Program-made: the position numbers and the translations under genes
The notes under the pieces: generated by a model
What the model saw: only the letters and a program-made list of their open reading frames with translations
What the model was told of the DNA's origin: nothing
Databases searched by the model: none
Shown here: positions 7,562 through 15,810 of the stretch, one piece after another
How the letters are laid out: each line of letters begins with the position of its first letter
Position numbering within the stretch: the first letter of the stretch is position 1
DNA from: an uncultured Oscillospiraceae bacterium
GTDB lineage: Bacteria > Bacillota > Clostridia > Oscillospirales > Oscillospiraceae
Length of the DNA stretch: 32,342 nt
NCBI GenBank assembly: GCA_944387015.1
Contig: CALXDH010000029.1
Location: forward strand, 1-32,342
Direction of reading: 5' to 3'

Positions 7562-8587
7562 TTAGTCGTTGTGGTGTTCAGCGTAAAACGCATCATAATC
7601 TTTCAGCATTGCCTGCAGCAGCGCCGGGGTATCCAGTCCATAGGGACAGCGGGACTTGCAGGCGTCGCAGTGAACACATTCTTCGATCTTGTGCATCTTG
7701 GCATACCACTCATCGCTCATGTACGGCTGATACGGGGACCGGCGCAGCAGCGCACTCATCCGGGCCGCCTGGGGAATGTCGATGCCGGCGGTGCAGGGCA
7801 GGCAATAGCCGCAGCTGCGGCAGAAGTTCCCCGCCAGCTCCTTACGGTCCTTGTCGATGACCGCCTGGATCTCCGGCGTCACATGGGGATCCCGAGCCGT
7901 CAGCTCCAGCCACTGGTCCAGCTCCTCCTCCCGCTGGATGCCCCAGATCGGCACCACATTGGGGTACTCCTGCATGAAGGCATAGCAGGCCTCGGCGTTG
8001 TTCAGCAGTCCGCCGGAGAGGCCCTTCATGGCGATAAAGCCCATATCCGCCGCCTTGCACTTCTCCACGATCTCCAGATCCTGGGGCGCCGCCAGATAGC
8101 AGAAGGGGAACTGCATCGTCTCAAAGTTTCCGGAGTCGATGGCGGCGCGGGCTACCTTCAGCCGATGGTTGGTGATGCCGATGTGGCGGATATAGCCCTT
8201 CTGCTTGGCCTCCAGCACTGCGGCAAAGGGGCCGTCCGGGTCTTCCGGATCCGGCAGCTGCGCCGGATTGTGAAACTGGAAGAGATCGATATAATCCGTC
8301 TGCAAGCGACGGAGACTCTCCTCGATATGGGTCTGTACGGTCTTTTTGTCTCCTCCGCCGCTCTTGGTGGAGAGGATGACCTCGTGGCGGACATCGTGAA
8401 GGGCAGCGCCCAGTTTCTCTTCACTGTCGGTATAGGCATTGGCGGTATCAAAATAATTGATGCCGGATTCATAGGCTCTGCGAACCAGCTTCACAGCGTC
8501 CGCATGGCTGATACGCTGAATCGGCAGGGCGCCGAACGCCGTCTTGGAGACATACAGCTCCGTGCGGCCCAATCTGATTTGATCCAT
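7562..8587 (-). CDS. Aldo/keto reductase with C-terminal ferredoxin-type 4Fe-4S domain
   Basis: A 341-residue oxidoreductase. The N-terminal TIM barrel has the complete aldo/keto reductase tetrad Asp47 and Tyr52 (in NYFDTANAYTD), Lys75 (STKSGG) and His106 (QFHNP), so hydride transfer from NADPH to a carbonyl substrate is expected. The C-terminal 90 residues carry two cysteine clusters: CRSCGYCLPCTAGIDIP and CVHCDACKSRCPYGLDTP. These would hold one or two iron-sulfur clusters and so could link the reductase to electron transfer. This fused form is common in anaerobic Clostridia; its substrate is not known to me. ATG 8587 follows AGGAGGAGAAC. The gene is divergent from the ModE-like regulator and shares promoter sequence with it. 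Confidence 0.9.
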   Translation of the reverse strand: MDQIRLGRTELYVSKTAFGALPIQRISHADAVKLVRRAYESGINYFDTANAYTDSEEKLGAALHDVRHEVILSTKSGGGDKKTVQTHIEESLRRLQTDYIDLFQFHNPAQLPDPEDPDGPFAAVLEAKQKGYIRHIGITNHRLKVARAAIDSGNFETMQFPFCYLAAPQDLEIVEKCKAADMGFIAMKGLSGGLLNNAEACYAFMQEYPNVVPIWGIQREEELDQWLELTARDPHVTPEIQAVIDKDRKELAGNFCRSCGYCLPCTAGIDIPQAARMSALLRRSPYQPYMSDEWYAKMHKIEECVHCDACKSRCPYGLDTPALLQAMLKDYDAFYAEHHND

Positions 8588-8635
8588 GGTTCTCCTCCTG
8601 CTCCTTGCCGCGTTGCGGCAGCATTATTTTCCCTT

Positions 8636-8686
8636 ATTCTACCACAGCTGCCGCCGTTTGCAAAGCAGAGTCCGCCATGATATAAT
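8636..8686. promoter_or_regulatory. Back-to-back divergent promoters sharing one palindromic -35 box
   Basis: TTGCAA (8658-8663) reads the same on both strands. Rightward it has a 17-bp gap to TATAAT (8681-8686), serving the ModE-like regulator operon. Leftward it has a 16-bp gap to TAGAAT (complement of 8636-8641), serving the aldo/keto reductase. RNA polymerase could occupy only one direction at a time. Confidence 0.55.
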
Positions 8687-8708
8687 AAATCAACACTTGC
8701 GTAAGCAT

Positions 8709-8734
8709 GCTCCGGAGGCCGGAGCTGAAGGAGG
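8709..8734 (+). promoter_or_regulatory. Leader hairpin beside the ribosome binding site of the ModE-like gene
   Basis: GCTCCGG (8709-8715), AGG loop, CCGGAGC (8719-8725) make a perfect 7-bp GC-rich stem one base before the GAAGGAGG ribosome binding site at 8727-8734. It may tune translation start; no T-run, so it is not a terminator. Confidence 0.45.
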
Positions 8735-8739
8735 CCGGT

Positions 8740-9123
8740 ATGGGCAAAGATATACATTTGAAACTGACCGTACGGTTATACAGCGATGATGACCACCGGT
8801 GCTTCGGACCTGGCATTGCCACACTGCTGCGCAGAGTCGAGCTGCACCACTCTCTCCGCGCAGCGGCGGCCTCCATGGAAATGGCATATTCCAAGGCCTG
8901 GCGGATCATCCGCACGGCGGAGAATGTGTTTGGCTGCAAGCTGCTCACCTCCACCATCGGCGGCCAGCACGGCGGCGGCGCGGTGCTGACGCCGGAGGCC
9001 CGGCGCCTGCTGGATGCCTACGAGGCCTATGTGGCGGATGTGGATGCATACAGCCGAAAAAAATTTGACGAGGCCTTCGGCTTTTGCCGGAGTCTCCAAA
9101 CCGACGAAGGAGATGCAACATGA
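8740..9123 (+). CDS. ModE N-terminal-like (LysR-type) winged helix-turn-helix regulator
   Basis: A 127-residue DNA-binding protein. It matches the ModE N-terminal winged helix: GPGIATLLRRVELHHSLRAA, then the recognition helix ASMEMAYSKAWRIIRTAE, then the wing around IGGQHGGGAVLTPEARRLL, then a dimer helix. The molybdate-binding TOBE domains of ModE are absent, as in many clostridial proteins annotated as LysR-like or molybdenum-binding regulators. ATG 8740 follows GAAGGAGG. Its stop overlaps the next ATG by four bases (ATGA), so it is translationally coupled to the alcohol dehydrogenase. Whether it senses molybdate itself or acts only on its own operon is not known; two molybdenum enzymes lie 3 kb downstream. 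Confidence 0.82.
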   Translation: MGKDIHLKLTVRLYSDDDHRCFGPGIATLLRRVELHHSLRAAAASMEMAYSKAWRIIRTAENVFGCKLLTSTIGGQHGGGAVLTPEARRLLDAYEAYVADVDAYSRKKFDEAFGFCRSLQTDEGDAT

Positions 9124-10250
9124 AAATCCTCAATTTCTGTCCTGCCGCTATCGTCACCGGCCGGGGGTCTCTGGCCTATCTGAAGGAGCTGGAGGGCCGG
9201 CGGGTGCTGGTGGTCTGCGGCGGGTCCTCCATGGAACGCGCCGGTGTGCTGGACCGGGTGCAGTCATATCTGGAAGAAGGAGGGCGTGAAGTCGCCTTCT
9301 TCCGGGGGATCCGGCAGGATCCCACCCGCCAGCAGATCGACGAGGGCGTGGCACTGATGCGGCAGTTCCAGCCGGACACCGTAGTGGCGGTGGGCGGCGG
9401 TTCCAGTATGGATGCGGCCAAAGCCATGATGCTCTTCTATGAATTCCCGGAGCTGAATCTGGATGTCATCGGCAAAGTCCCCTTCCCCAAGGTCCGCAAA
9501 CTCAAGCTGGTGGCGATCCCCTCCACCTCCGGCACCGCCTCTGAGGTCACCCGCACCTCCGTGGTCACCGATCCGGACAAGCAGTTGAAGATCCCGGTGA
9601 TCGACCAGATCCTCAAACCGGATGTCGCTATTCTGGACGCAGATCTCCCCATGACCATGCCGGATCACATCGCTGCGGAAACGGGAATGGACGCCATGGC
9701 CCATGCCATCGAGTGCTATACTCGCCACGATCTGGATGACTTTGACGAGGTACTGGCCCGGGGTGCCGTGGAGGGCATTTTGAAATGGCTTCCCGTGTCG
9801 GTTCTGGAAAAAACGCCGGAGGCCCGGGAGAAGATGCACCACTATCAGTGCATGGCCGGCATGGCTTTCACCAACGTGGGCGTCACAGCGGTCCACGGCA
9901 TCTCCCATGCACTGGGTGCCATGTATCACATTCCCCACGGCTTGGGCAACGCCATTTTGCTGCCCTTCGTTCTTGCGTTCAATCGCCAGGACACTGTGGC
10001 AGCGCAGCGGCTGGACGCTATCTCCCACTACTGCGGCGTGCCGGACATCGTGCAGGCACTGGCAGATCTGAAGTCCGCACTGGGCATCCCCACCACGCTG
10101 CGGGACCAGGGGCTGGATGAGGCATCGTTCCTCCGGGATCTGGACACCATTGCAGAAAAGTCCCTCATGGGCGCCACCAAATTCAACCCCGTTTCCATGG
10201 ATATGGACAACATGCGGCAGCTGCTGCGGACCGTCTACTATGGAGATTAA
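9120..10250 (+). CDS. Iron-containing alcohol dehydrogenase
   Basis: A 376-residue group III (iron-dependent) alcohol dehydrogenase that interconverts an alcohol and an aldehyde with NAD(P). The nucleotide site is GGGSSMDAAKAM (93-104), followed by IPSTSGTASEVT. The four metal ligands are present at the spacing of the family: Asp191 and His195 (in GMDAMAHAIECY), His259 (VHGISHALG) and His273 (PHGLGNAI). It begins inside the stop codon of the ModE-like regulator, with AAGGAGAT as ribosome binding site in that gene. Butanol- or lactaldehyde-type dehydrogenases are the nearest named relatives; the substrate cannot be told from sequence. Confidence 0.92.
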   Translation: MKILNFCPAAIVTGRGSLAYLKELEGRRVLVVCGGSSMERAGVLDRVQSYLEEGGREVAFFRGIRQDPTRQQIDEGVALMRQFQPDTVVAVGGGSSMDAAKAMMLFYEFPELNLDVIGKVPFPKVRKLKLVAIPSTSGTASEVTRTSVVTDPDKQLKIPVIDQILKPDVAILDADLPMTMPDHIAAETGMDAMAHAIECYTRHDLDDFDEVLARGAVEGILKWLPVSVLEKTPEAREKMHHYQCMAGMAFTNVGVTAVHGISHALGAMYHIPHGLGNAILLPFVLAFNRQDTVAAQRLDAISHYCGVPDIVQALADLKSALGIPTTLRDQGLDEASFLRDLDTIAEKSLMGATKFNPVSMDMDNMRQLLRTVYYGD

Positions 10251-10252
10251 AT

Positions 10253-10289
10253 AAAAAGAGGAGCCATGCGATGCATGGCTCCTCTTTTT
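10253..10289. terminator. Bidirectional terminator between convergent genes
   Basis: A perfect 17-bp stem (10253-10269 with 10273-10289) with A5 on the left and T5 on the right, set between the alcohol dehydrogenase and the convergent kinase-like gene. Confidence 0.93.
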
Positions 10290-10307
10290 GTTCCGTCGGG
10301 TATGCGG

Positions 10308-10967
10308 TTACTTCTCCGCAGGGCGGGTGGGGTCTTCCTCCGTGGGACTGGGAATCGGATGTTCCTTGTGCTCCACCATGGCCCGGATCAGCTCCACCGT
10401 GCCGCCAAGGCCCAGGTAGCTGCTGTCCATACAGAAATCATAGCTCTCCACAGCGCCCCATTTCTGAGAGGAATAGTACTCATAGTAAGACGCACGGCGC
10501 TTGTCGGTCTTGATGATCAGGGAACGTGCCTTTTCCGGCGTGATGTTCTGCCGCTTGGCCACCCGCTGGATCCGCACGTCCATGGGGGCGTGGATGAAAA
10601 TACTCAGGTGGTTGGGATTATCTGCCAGCGCGTAGTCTGCGCAGCGGCCGATGATGACGCAGGGTCCCTGCTCAGCGATATGGCGGATCGTATCGAACGT
10701 CGCCAGATATACCTGCTGCTCCAGAGAATCGCTGGTACCTGCGCCAGGCAGGCTGAACATGTAGGAATCCATAGCAATGGAATACAGCAGGCTCTTGGGC
10801 CGCTCATCAAAATTCTCAAAAATCTTCTCGCACAGACCGCTTTTCTCCGCTGCCGCACGCAGCAGCTCTTTATCGTAGAACGGGATACCCAGCTCCTTGG
10901 CTACGCGGATGCCAACTTCCTTGCCGCCGCTGCCGAACTGCCGTCCAATGGTAATGATGGTCTTCAT
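10308..10967 (-). CDS. Cytidylate kinase-like family protein
   Basis: A 219-residue P-loop protein of the Cytidylate_kin2 type. The Walker-A-like loop is ITIGRQFGSGGKEVG at about residues 4-18, followed by ELGIPFYDKELL, the CVIIGRCADYAL strand and the VAKRQNITPEKARSLI lid region. True CMP kinase (Cmk) is a separate family; members of this one are assumed to phosphorylate a nucleotide or small molecule, but the substrate is not established to my knowledge. The protein is common in Clostridia. Start 10967 is set by GGAGGG upstream and by the family N-terminus MKTIITIGRQ. It has its own consensus promoter. Confidence 0.85.
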   Translation of the reverse strand: MKTIITIGRQFGSGGKEVGIRVAKELGIPFYDKELLRAAAEKSGLCEKIFENFDERPKSLLYSIAMDSYMFSLPGAGTSDSLEQQVYLATFDTIRHIAEQGPCVIIGRCADYALADNPNHLSIFIHAPMDVRIQRVAKRQNITPEKARSLIIKTDKRRASYYEYYSSQKWGAVESYDFCMDSSYLGLGGTVELIRAMVEHKEHPIPSPTEEDPTRPAEK

Positions 10968-10995
10968 GGAGATCCCTCCTCTCATTGTTGTCTTT

Positions 10996-11024
10996 ATTAT
11001 ACTGCGAAATCGGGGCGCCGTCAA
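10996..11024 (-). promoter_or_regulatory. SigA-type promoter of the cytidylate kinase-like gene
   Basis: On the minus strand TTGACG (11024-11019), 17-bp gap, TATAAT (11001-10996). The -35 box begins one base after the stop codon of the radical SAM gene. Confidence 0.72.
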
Positions 11025-11025
11025 A

Positions 11026-11943
11026 TTAAAAACCGGGAACCGCTTCTCCCGTCAAGGCGCTCCCCTGCTCCAGATCATCCCGCAGGAAAGTCTGATGGAT
11101 GGCGTTGAGCACCCGCTTTTTGTCGCCGCTCCACATCGGTGCCAGCAGATCCCGCTTCGCTCCGTCACCGGTGAGACGGTGGATCACCACCTCCCGGGGC
11201 AGCACCCGCAAGCAGGCCTCCAAAGCATGGAGATACGTCTCCAGCTCCATCACCGGCACCCGTCCTGCCTGCCACTCCTCCGCCAGGTCCGTGCCCCGCA
11301 GGACATGAAGCAGATGAAACTTGACACCGTCCGCCCCGGAGCAGCCGATATAGCGGGCAGTCTCAGCCATCATCTTCTCTGTCTCCCCCGGCAGGCCCAG
11401 AATCTGGTGGACCACTACCTGGGCCCCGATCTGATGCAGCTGCTCCACCGCCCGGTCATAGACCTCCAGGTCATAGCCCCGGCGCAGATATGCCGCGGAG
11501 GCGGGATGGATGGTCTGGAGCCCCAGCTCCACCCACACTTCCTTCTCCGCCGCGCACTCCGCCAGCAGCTCCAGCACCGGCTGCGGCAAACAGTCCGGCC
11601 GGGTGGCCACGGAAAGGATCACCACGTCTTCCGGTGCCATCGCCTCCCGATACAGTTTCCGGAGGCGCTCCACCGGACCGTAAGTATTGGTGAAGGACTG
11701 AAAATAGGCGATGTACTTCGCTCCGGGTCCTGCCTTGGCCGCTACCCGAGCCTTGGCATCCTCCAGCTGCCGGGAGATCTCCCCCGCCGCGGCAAAAGCC
11801 CCGGCGCCGTCACAGAAAATGCACCCCCGGGTCCCCAGCGTCCCATCCCGGTTGGGACAGGAGCAGCCCGAGGAGAGCGCCAGCTTATAGACTTTTGTCC
11901 CATATCGTGTCCGCAGTACGTCGTTCAGACGGTTCCAATACAC
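11026..11943 (-). CDS. TIGR01212-family radical SAM protein (YhcC-like)
   Basis: A 305-residue radical SAM enzyme of the YhcC/TIGR01212 type. The cluster cysteines lie in the N-terminal stretch SGCSCPNRDGTLGTRGCIFC, the family signature, with SFTNTYGPVERL, ELGLQTIHPAS and GLPGETEKMM following as in that group. The family is widespread; its substrate is not settled, so I give no symbol. The start is GTG 11943, with GGAGGAT upstream and the expected N-terminus YWNRLNDVLRTRYG. Its stop codon is 58 bases from the next gene, which has an independent promoter. Confidence 0.92.
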   Translation of the reverse strand: MYWNRLNDVLRTRYGTKVYKLALSSGCSCPNRDGTLGTRGCIFCDGAGAFAAAGEISRQLEDAKARVAAKAGPGAKYIAYFQSFTNTYGPVERLRKLYREAMAPEDVVILSVATRPDCLPQPVLELLAECAAEKEVWVELGLQTIHPASAAYLRRGYDLEVYDRAVEQLHQIGAQVVVHQILGLPGETEKMMAETARYIGCSGADGVKFHLLHVLRGTDLAEEWQAGRVPVMELETYLHALEACLRVLPREVVIHRLTGDGAKRDLLAPMWSGDKKRVLNAIHQTFLRDDLEQGSALTGEAVPGF

Positions 11944-11985
11944 GCCTTATCATCCTCCGATCTTTAAATCACCCGCTGAACAGCC

Positions 11986-12018
11986 AAGGGCCGGAGCACA
12001 TGGTATGCTCCGGCCTTT
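11986..12018. terminator. Probable terminator of the xdhABC operon
   Basis: Stem GGCCGGAGCA/TGCTCCGGCC with an AAGG/CTTT extension, about 50 bases past the xdhC stop. The T-tract on the minus strand is poor (CCCTTGG), so termination may be incomplete. Confidence 0.55.
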
Positions 12019-12069
12019 GCAGGTTCTGGATCCGATTTCAATTTCCAGGTATTTGCTCTCTGGGCTGCA

Positions 12070-12579
12070 TCAAGTTTTGGGCAGTTCCTTTCCCAGTCGC
12101 TTGTACATGGTCTTTTTCACTGCCCGGAGAATGTTCTCATAGCCGGTGCAGCGGCAAAGGTGTCCGGAGAGGAGCTTGCGCAGCTCTGCGTCCGTATACT
12201 CTTTCCCGCTCTCCAGGATCTCCCAGGCCGTGAGGATAAAGCCCGGGGTGCAGAAGCCGCACTGGATGGCCGCCTCCTCCACAAAGGCCTGCTGAATGTC
12301 GGACAGCTCACCGTTGGGCCCCAGCAGACCCTCCAGCGTGGTGATGTGCTTTCCCTCGGCCCACACTGCCAGATAGATGCAGGAGTTAAAGGCCTCGCCG
12401 TCGATGATGACGGTGCAGGCGCCGCATTCTCCCACCTCGCAGCCCTTTTTCACGCTGGTCATGCGGAAATCATTGCGCAGCATATCCGTCAAACTGGCCC
12501 GCACATCCACCGTGCGCTCCACGTCCTTGCCGTTGAGGTTGAAGTGTACCGTCTGATACTGGATCACATGCTGTTCCAT
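12070..12579 (-). CDS. xdhC: Xanthine dehydrogenase 2Fe-2S subunit
   Basis: A 169-residue iron-sulfur subunit that relays electrons from the molybdenum centre to FAD. The plant-ferredoxin-type cluster ligands are Cys47, Cys52, Cys55 and Cys67 (KKGCEVGECGACTVI), and the second, helical domain has CGFCTPGFI and CRCTGYENI. Length agrees with E. coli XdhC (about 159 residues). ATG 12579 overlaps the xdhB stop as TGATG; an in-frame GTG lies one codon upstream, but GGGAGGTGA fits the ATG. Third gene of xdhABC. Confidence 0.93.
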   Translation of the reverse strand: MEQHVIQYQTVHFNLNGKDVERTVDVRASLTDMLRNDFRMTSVKKGCEVGECGACTVIIDGEAFNSCIYLAVWAEGKHITTLEGLLGPNGELSDIQQAFVEEAAIQCGFCTPGFILTAWEILESGKEYTDAELRKLLSGHLCRCTGYENILRAVKKTMYKRLGKELPKT

Positions 12580-13460
12580 CACAGCTCACCTCCCGCCAGT
12601 TTCACCGATTCCAAAAACGCCCGCCGGGCGCTTTCCACTGCGATATGCATCCGGAAATCCCGGGCGGCACGCCAGGAGTCCCGGGGATTGATGTCCTCCT
12701 TCACCGCCTGGGCAAACTGCGCCGCCAGCTCCTCCGAGACCGGCTTTCCAGCGGCGGCAGCCTCTGCCGTAACAGCCCGCAGAGGGATGGGACCCGCCAC
12801 GCCGAAGGCCACCCGGGCCCGCTCCACCGTCTTACGGTCAGCGGAGAGGCGCACATTCACAGACGTTCCCAGCGTGGCGATGTCCATGGCATTGCGCATG
12901 GCGTATTTGATGTAGTGACCAAAGGTATTCTCATAGCTCTCTTTGGCGATCAGGATCCCGGTCTGGATCTCGCCGGGGCGGATGTCCACCTTTCCTGCCC
13001 GGAGGTAGAAGTCCCCGATGGGCGTCCGGCGCACCCCCTCCGGTCCCGTCAGCTCAATGACGGCGTCATAGGCGAAGAGCGTAGAGGCAGAGTCGGCAGA
13101 GGTCACACCGTTGCAGGTGTTGCCGCCGATGGTGCCGATGTTGCGGATCTGGGGGCCACCCACCTGATCCACCGCCTCTCCCAGCACCCGGAGGTACTGC
13201 TGGATCAGCGGGTCCCGGGTAATGTGAGAAAAGCTGGCGAGAGAGCCGATGCGGATGGTTCCGTCCTCCTCCATCTTCACGCCCCGGAGTTCATCCAGAC
13301 CGTAAATGGAGATCAGCTCCTTACCGGCCCGCTTTCCCTCCCGCATCTGCACCAGCACGTCGGAGCCGCCGGCGATGATCTGGGCCTCGGGATGAGCCAG
13401 GCGGAGGGACACGGCATCTGCCACATCCCTGGCCTGATACAATGCTTTCATATCATACAT
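12579..13460 (-). CDS. xdhB: Xanthine dehydrogenase FAD-binding subunit
   Basis: A 293-residue flavin subunit (E. coli XdhB is about 292). The FAD pyrophosphate loops are IIAGGSDVLVQMREGK near residues 29-44 and the IRNIGTIGGNTCNG motif near residue 105. It accepts electrons from the 2Fe-2S subunit and passes them to NAD or another acceptor. The cysteine-rich loop of 4-hydroxybenzoyl-CoA reductase that binds a 4Fe-4S cluster is absent, which argues for the xanthine dehydrogenase type. ATG 13460 follows GGAGGGA, which sits just beyond the xdhA stop at 13474. Confidence 0.92.
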   Translation of the reverse strand: MYDMKALYQARDVADAVSLRLAHPEAQIIAGGSDVLVQMREGKRAGKELISIYGLDELRGVKMEEDGTIRIGSLASFSHITRDPLIQQYLRVLGEAVDQVGGPQIRNIGTIGGNTCNGVTSADSASTLFAYDAVIELTGPEGVRRTPIGDFYLRAGKVDIRPGEIQTGILIAKESYENTFGHYIKYAMRNAMDIATLGTSVNVRLSADRKTVERARVAFGVAGPIPLRAVTAEAAAAGKPVSEELAAQFAQAVKEDINPRDSWRAARDFRMHIAVESARRAFLESVKLAGGEL

Positions 13461-13473
13461 GCGTGGTCCCTCC

Positions 13474-15768
13474 TTAATCTTCAATCAGCCCGGCCTCTTT
13501 GAACTTACGGTAGAGGACGTGGGGCGTGATGGGGCACTGGTCGATGGCCACGCCCGTTGCCTGGAAAATCGCGTTGCGGATGGCCGGTGCGCCGGAGCAG
13601 GCCGGCGGCTCTCCCAGCGCTTTGGTACCGTAGGGAGAGGTGGGCTCCGCATTCTCCACGAACTCCGCCTGGAGATCCGGGTGGTCCATGAACGTGGAGA
13701 GCTTATAGTCCAGGAGGTTGTTGTTCAGGGGCTTTCCGGTCTTTTCATCGAATTTCAGTTCCTCGGAAAGGCCGTAGCCGATGGCCATGGACATACCGCC
13801 GTGGACCTGGGCCTCCGCCAGGGCGGGATTGACGAGGGTCCCGCAGTCGTGGACGTTCACCATGTTCAGAAGTTTCACTTTGCACATGGGAATGTCCACC
13901 TCCACCTCGGCAAAGGAACAGCCGAAGGAGTAAGCGTTGGACTTGATCTGGGCAGTGGTCTCAGCGGTGATGTGCTGGCTGTCCGTCAGGGAGTACAGCG
14001 CCTCCGTAGCCAGGTCGCCCAGAGTCTTGAGAACACGGCCGTCAGACTTGCGGACGATGTTGCCGTCCACCAGATCCAGATTGCTCACCGGCATCCGGGT
14101 CTGGTCGTGAGCGATGCGCAGGATCCGCTCCCGCAGGGCGGTGGCGGTCTGCATGATGGAAAAGCCGCCGATGTATGTCTGCCGGGAGGCATAGGCGCCG
14201 GTGCCGTAGGGCGTCACATCGGTATCCTGAGAGGAGACCACATGGACGTTTTCCAGCGGCACACCCACTGCGTCCGCCACCATCTGGGAATAGGCGGTGT
14301 CACAGCCCTGGCCGATCTCCGTCTCGCCGGTCTGGAACTGGAGAGAACCGTCCTGGTTGACCACCATGCGGCAGGAGGAGGACTCCAGGGAGATGGGCCA
14401 CACGGCGGTATTGTACCAGAACACCGCAAGTCCCACGCCCCGGCGGATGGGCCCGGTCTGGTTCTGGTACTGCTCATACTTGCGCAGGTAGTCAATGGCA
14501 GCCATGCCCTTATCCATGCACTGGTTGAAGGTATCGCTGTACAGCTCGTTTTTGGAGAAGCCGTCCGTATAGCCCACCGGCATCAGATTCTTCCGCCGGA
14601 ACTCCAGCGGCGTCATCCCGATGGCCTTGCAGATGTCGTCAATATGGCACTCTCCGGCAAACATGGCCTGGGGGATGCCGTAGCCCCGCATGGCGCCGGC
14701 AGAGGGACGGTTGGTGAACACCGTCCAGCAGTCGCACTCAAGGTTGTCGCAGGGATAGAGCTGGGGGAACGCGCCCATACCCTTGGCCACAATGCCGTGG
14801 CCGTGGGAGGCGTAGGCGCCCTGGTTGGAGAACGCCTCGAACTTCCGGGCTACCAGGGTGCCGTCCTTCCGGACATAGGAGATGATGTGGGTGCGGATAG
14901 CGTGGCGCACGCGGTTGGAGACGAAGGTCTCCTCCCGGGTACACTCCAGCTTGACCAGCCGCCCGCCCACCTGGGTGGAGCACCAGGCGCAAAGCGGCTC
15001 ATACAGCGCGTCCTGCTTATTGCCGAAGCCGCCGCCGATGTAAGGCTTGATGATGCGGACCTTGCCCCAGGGGATGCCCAGCGCCTGGCCCACCACCCGG
15101 CGGACGATGTGGGGGATCTGGGTGGAGGTCACCACCACGATACGTCCCGCCTCTTCATAGGCAAAGCAGCCATGGTTTTCAATGTGGCAGTGCTGCACCG
15201 TGGGGGTATCGTACCAGCCCTCCACCTTGATGAGGCCCGGCTCCTGCCGTGCGGTCTCGTAGTCTCCCTTACGGATGTCGGTGTGGGCCAGAATATTGTT
15301 GGGATACTTCTCGTGCAGCTGAGGTGCGCCGTCTTTCATGGCCTCCTGAACGTCCAGCACAAAGGGCAGCTCCTCGTACTCCACCTGCAGCGCACGGACA
15401 CCCTGAACGGCAGAAATCTCATCCTCCGCGATGACCACTGCGATCTCGTCGCCGTAGTAGCGGACATGGCGGTTGAGCAGCAGCCGGTCCGCCACATCCT
15501 GATGGGCAGGATCTGTGGACCAGGGGTGGCCCGCGGTGGGGAACGGAATGTCCGGTACATCAAAGCAGGTCAGGACCTTTACCACGCCGGGGATCTCCCG
15601 GGCGGCGGACGTATCGATGGACTTCACATAGCCGTGGGCAATGGTTGCGTGGCAGATCTTCACGATCAGCGCACTGCGGTCGCACAAATCGTCCGTATAC
15701 TTCGCGCGTCCAGTGGCCTTTTCATAGGCATCTACACGGACAACGCTCTTTCCGACGCTTTTGCTCAT
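13474..15768 (-). CDS. xdhA: Xanthine dehydrogenase molybdenum-binding subunit
   Basis: A 764-residue molybdopterin-cytosine-dinucleotide subunit, expected to hydroxylate a purine (hypoxanthine or xanthine) in the cytoplasm. It looks very similar in order and length to E. coli XdhA (752): GGGFGNKQDALYEP, SAGAMRGYGIPQ, ETEIGQGCDTAYSQMV, SQDTDVTPYGTGAYASRQ, VHDCGTLVNPALAEAQVHGG, and the catalytic-glutamate motif KALGEPP near the C-terminus. Where bovine xanthine oxidase has Glu in GGKE, this protein has Gln in GNKQ, as I recall for E. coli XdhA too. ATG 15768 follows AAGGAGAG. Gene order ABC equals that of E. coli xdhABC. Substrate is inferred from the family; a related N-heterocycle remains possible. 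Confidence 0.92.
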   Translation of the reverse strand: MSKSVGKSVVRVDAYEKATGRAKYTDDLCDRSALIVKICHATIAHGYVKSIDTSAAREIPGVVKVLTCFDVPDIPFPTAGHPWSTDPAHQDVADRLLLNRHVRYYGDEIAVVIAEDEISAVQGVRALQVEYEELPFVLDVQEAMKDGAPQLHEKYPNNILAHTDIRKGDYETARQEPGLIKVEGWYDTPTVQHCHIENHGCFAYEEAGRIVVVTSTQIPHIVRRVVGQALGIPWGKVRIIKPYIGGGFGNKQDALYEPLCAWCSTQVGGRLVKLECTREETFVSNRVRHAIRTHIISYVRKDGTLVARKFEAFSNQGAYASHGHGIVAKGMGAFPQLYPCDNLECDCWTVFTNRPSAGAMRGYGIPQAMFAGECHIDDICKAIGMTPLEFRRKNLMPVGYTDGFSKNELYSDTFNQCMDKGMAAIDYLRKYEQYQNQTGPIRRGVGLAVFWYNTAVWPISLESSSCRMVVNQDGSLQFQTGETEIGQGCDTAYSQMVADAVGVPLENVHVVSSQDTDVTPYGTGAYASRQTYIGGFSIMQTATALRERILRIAHDQTRMPVSNLDLVDGNIVRKSDGRVLKTLGDLATEALYSLTDSQHITAETTAQIKSNAYSFGCSFAEVEVDIPMCKVKLLNMVNVHDCGTLVNPALAEAQVHGGMSMAIGYGLSEELKFDEKTGKPLNNNLLDYKLSTFMDHPDLQAEFVENAEPTSPYGTKALGEPPACSGAPAIRNAIFQATGVAIDQCPITPHVLYRKFKEAGLIED

Positions 15769-15810
15769 AAGCTTCTCTCCTTTTTGGTGGAATTCCGGCG
15801 GAACTTCGGA

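Noticed and set aside
8664-8739. Molybdenum cofactor riboswitch before the ModE-like gene
   Set aside because: The leader is too short (about 45 bases) and has only one 7-bp hairpin.
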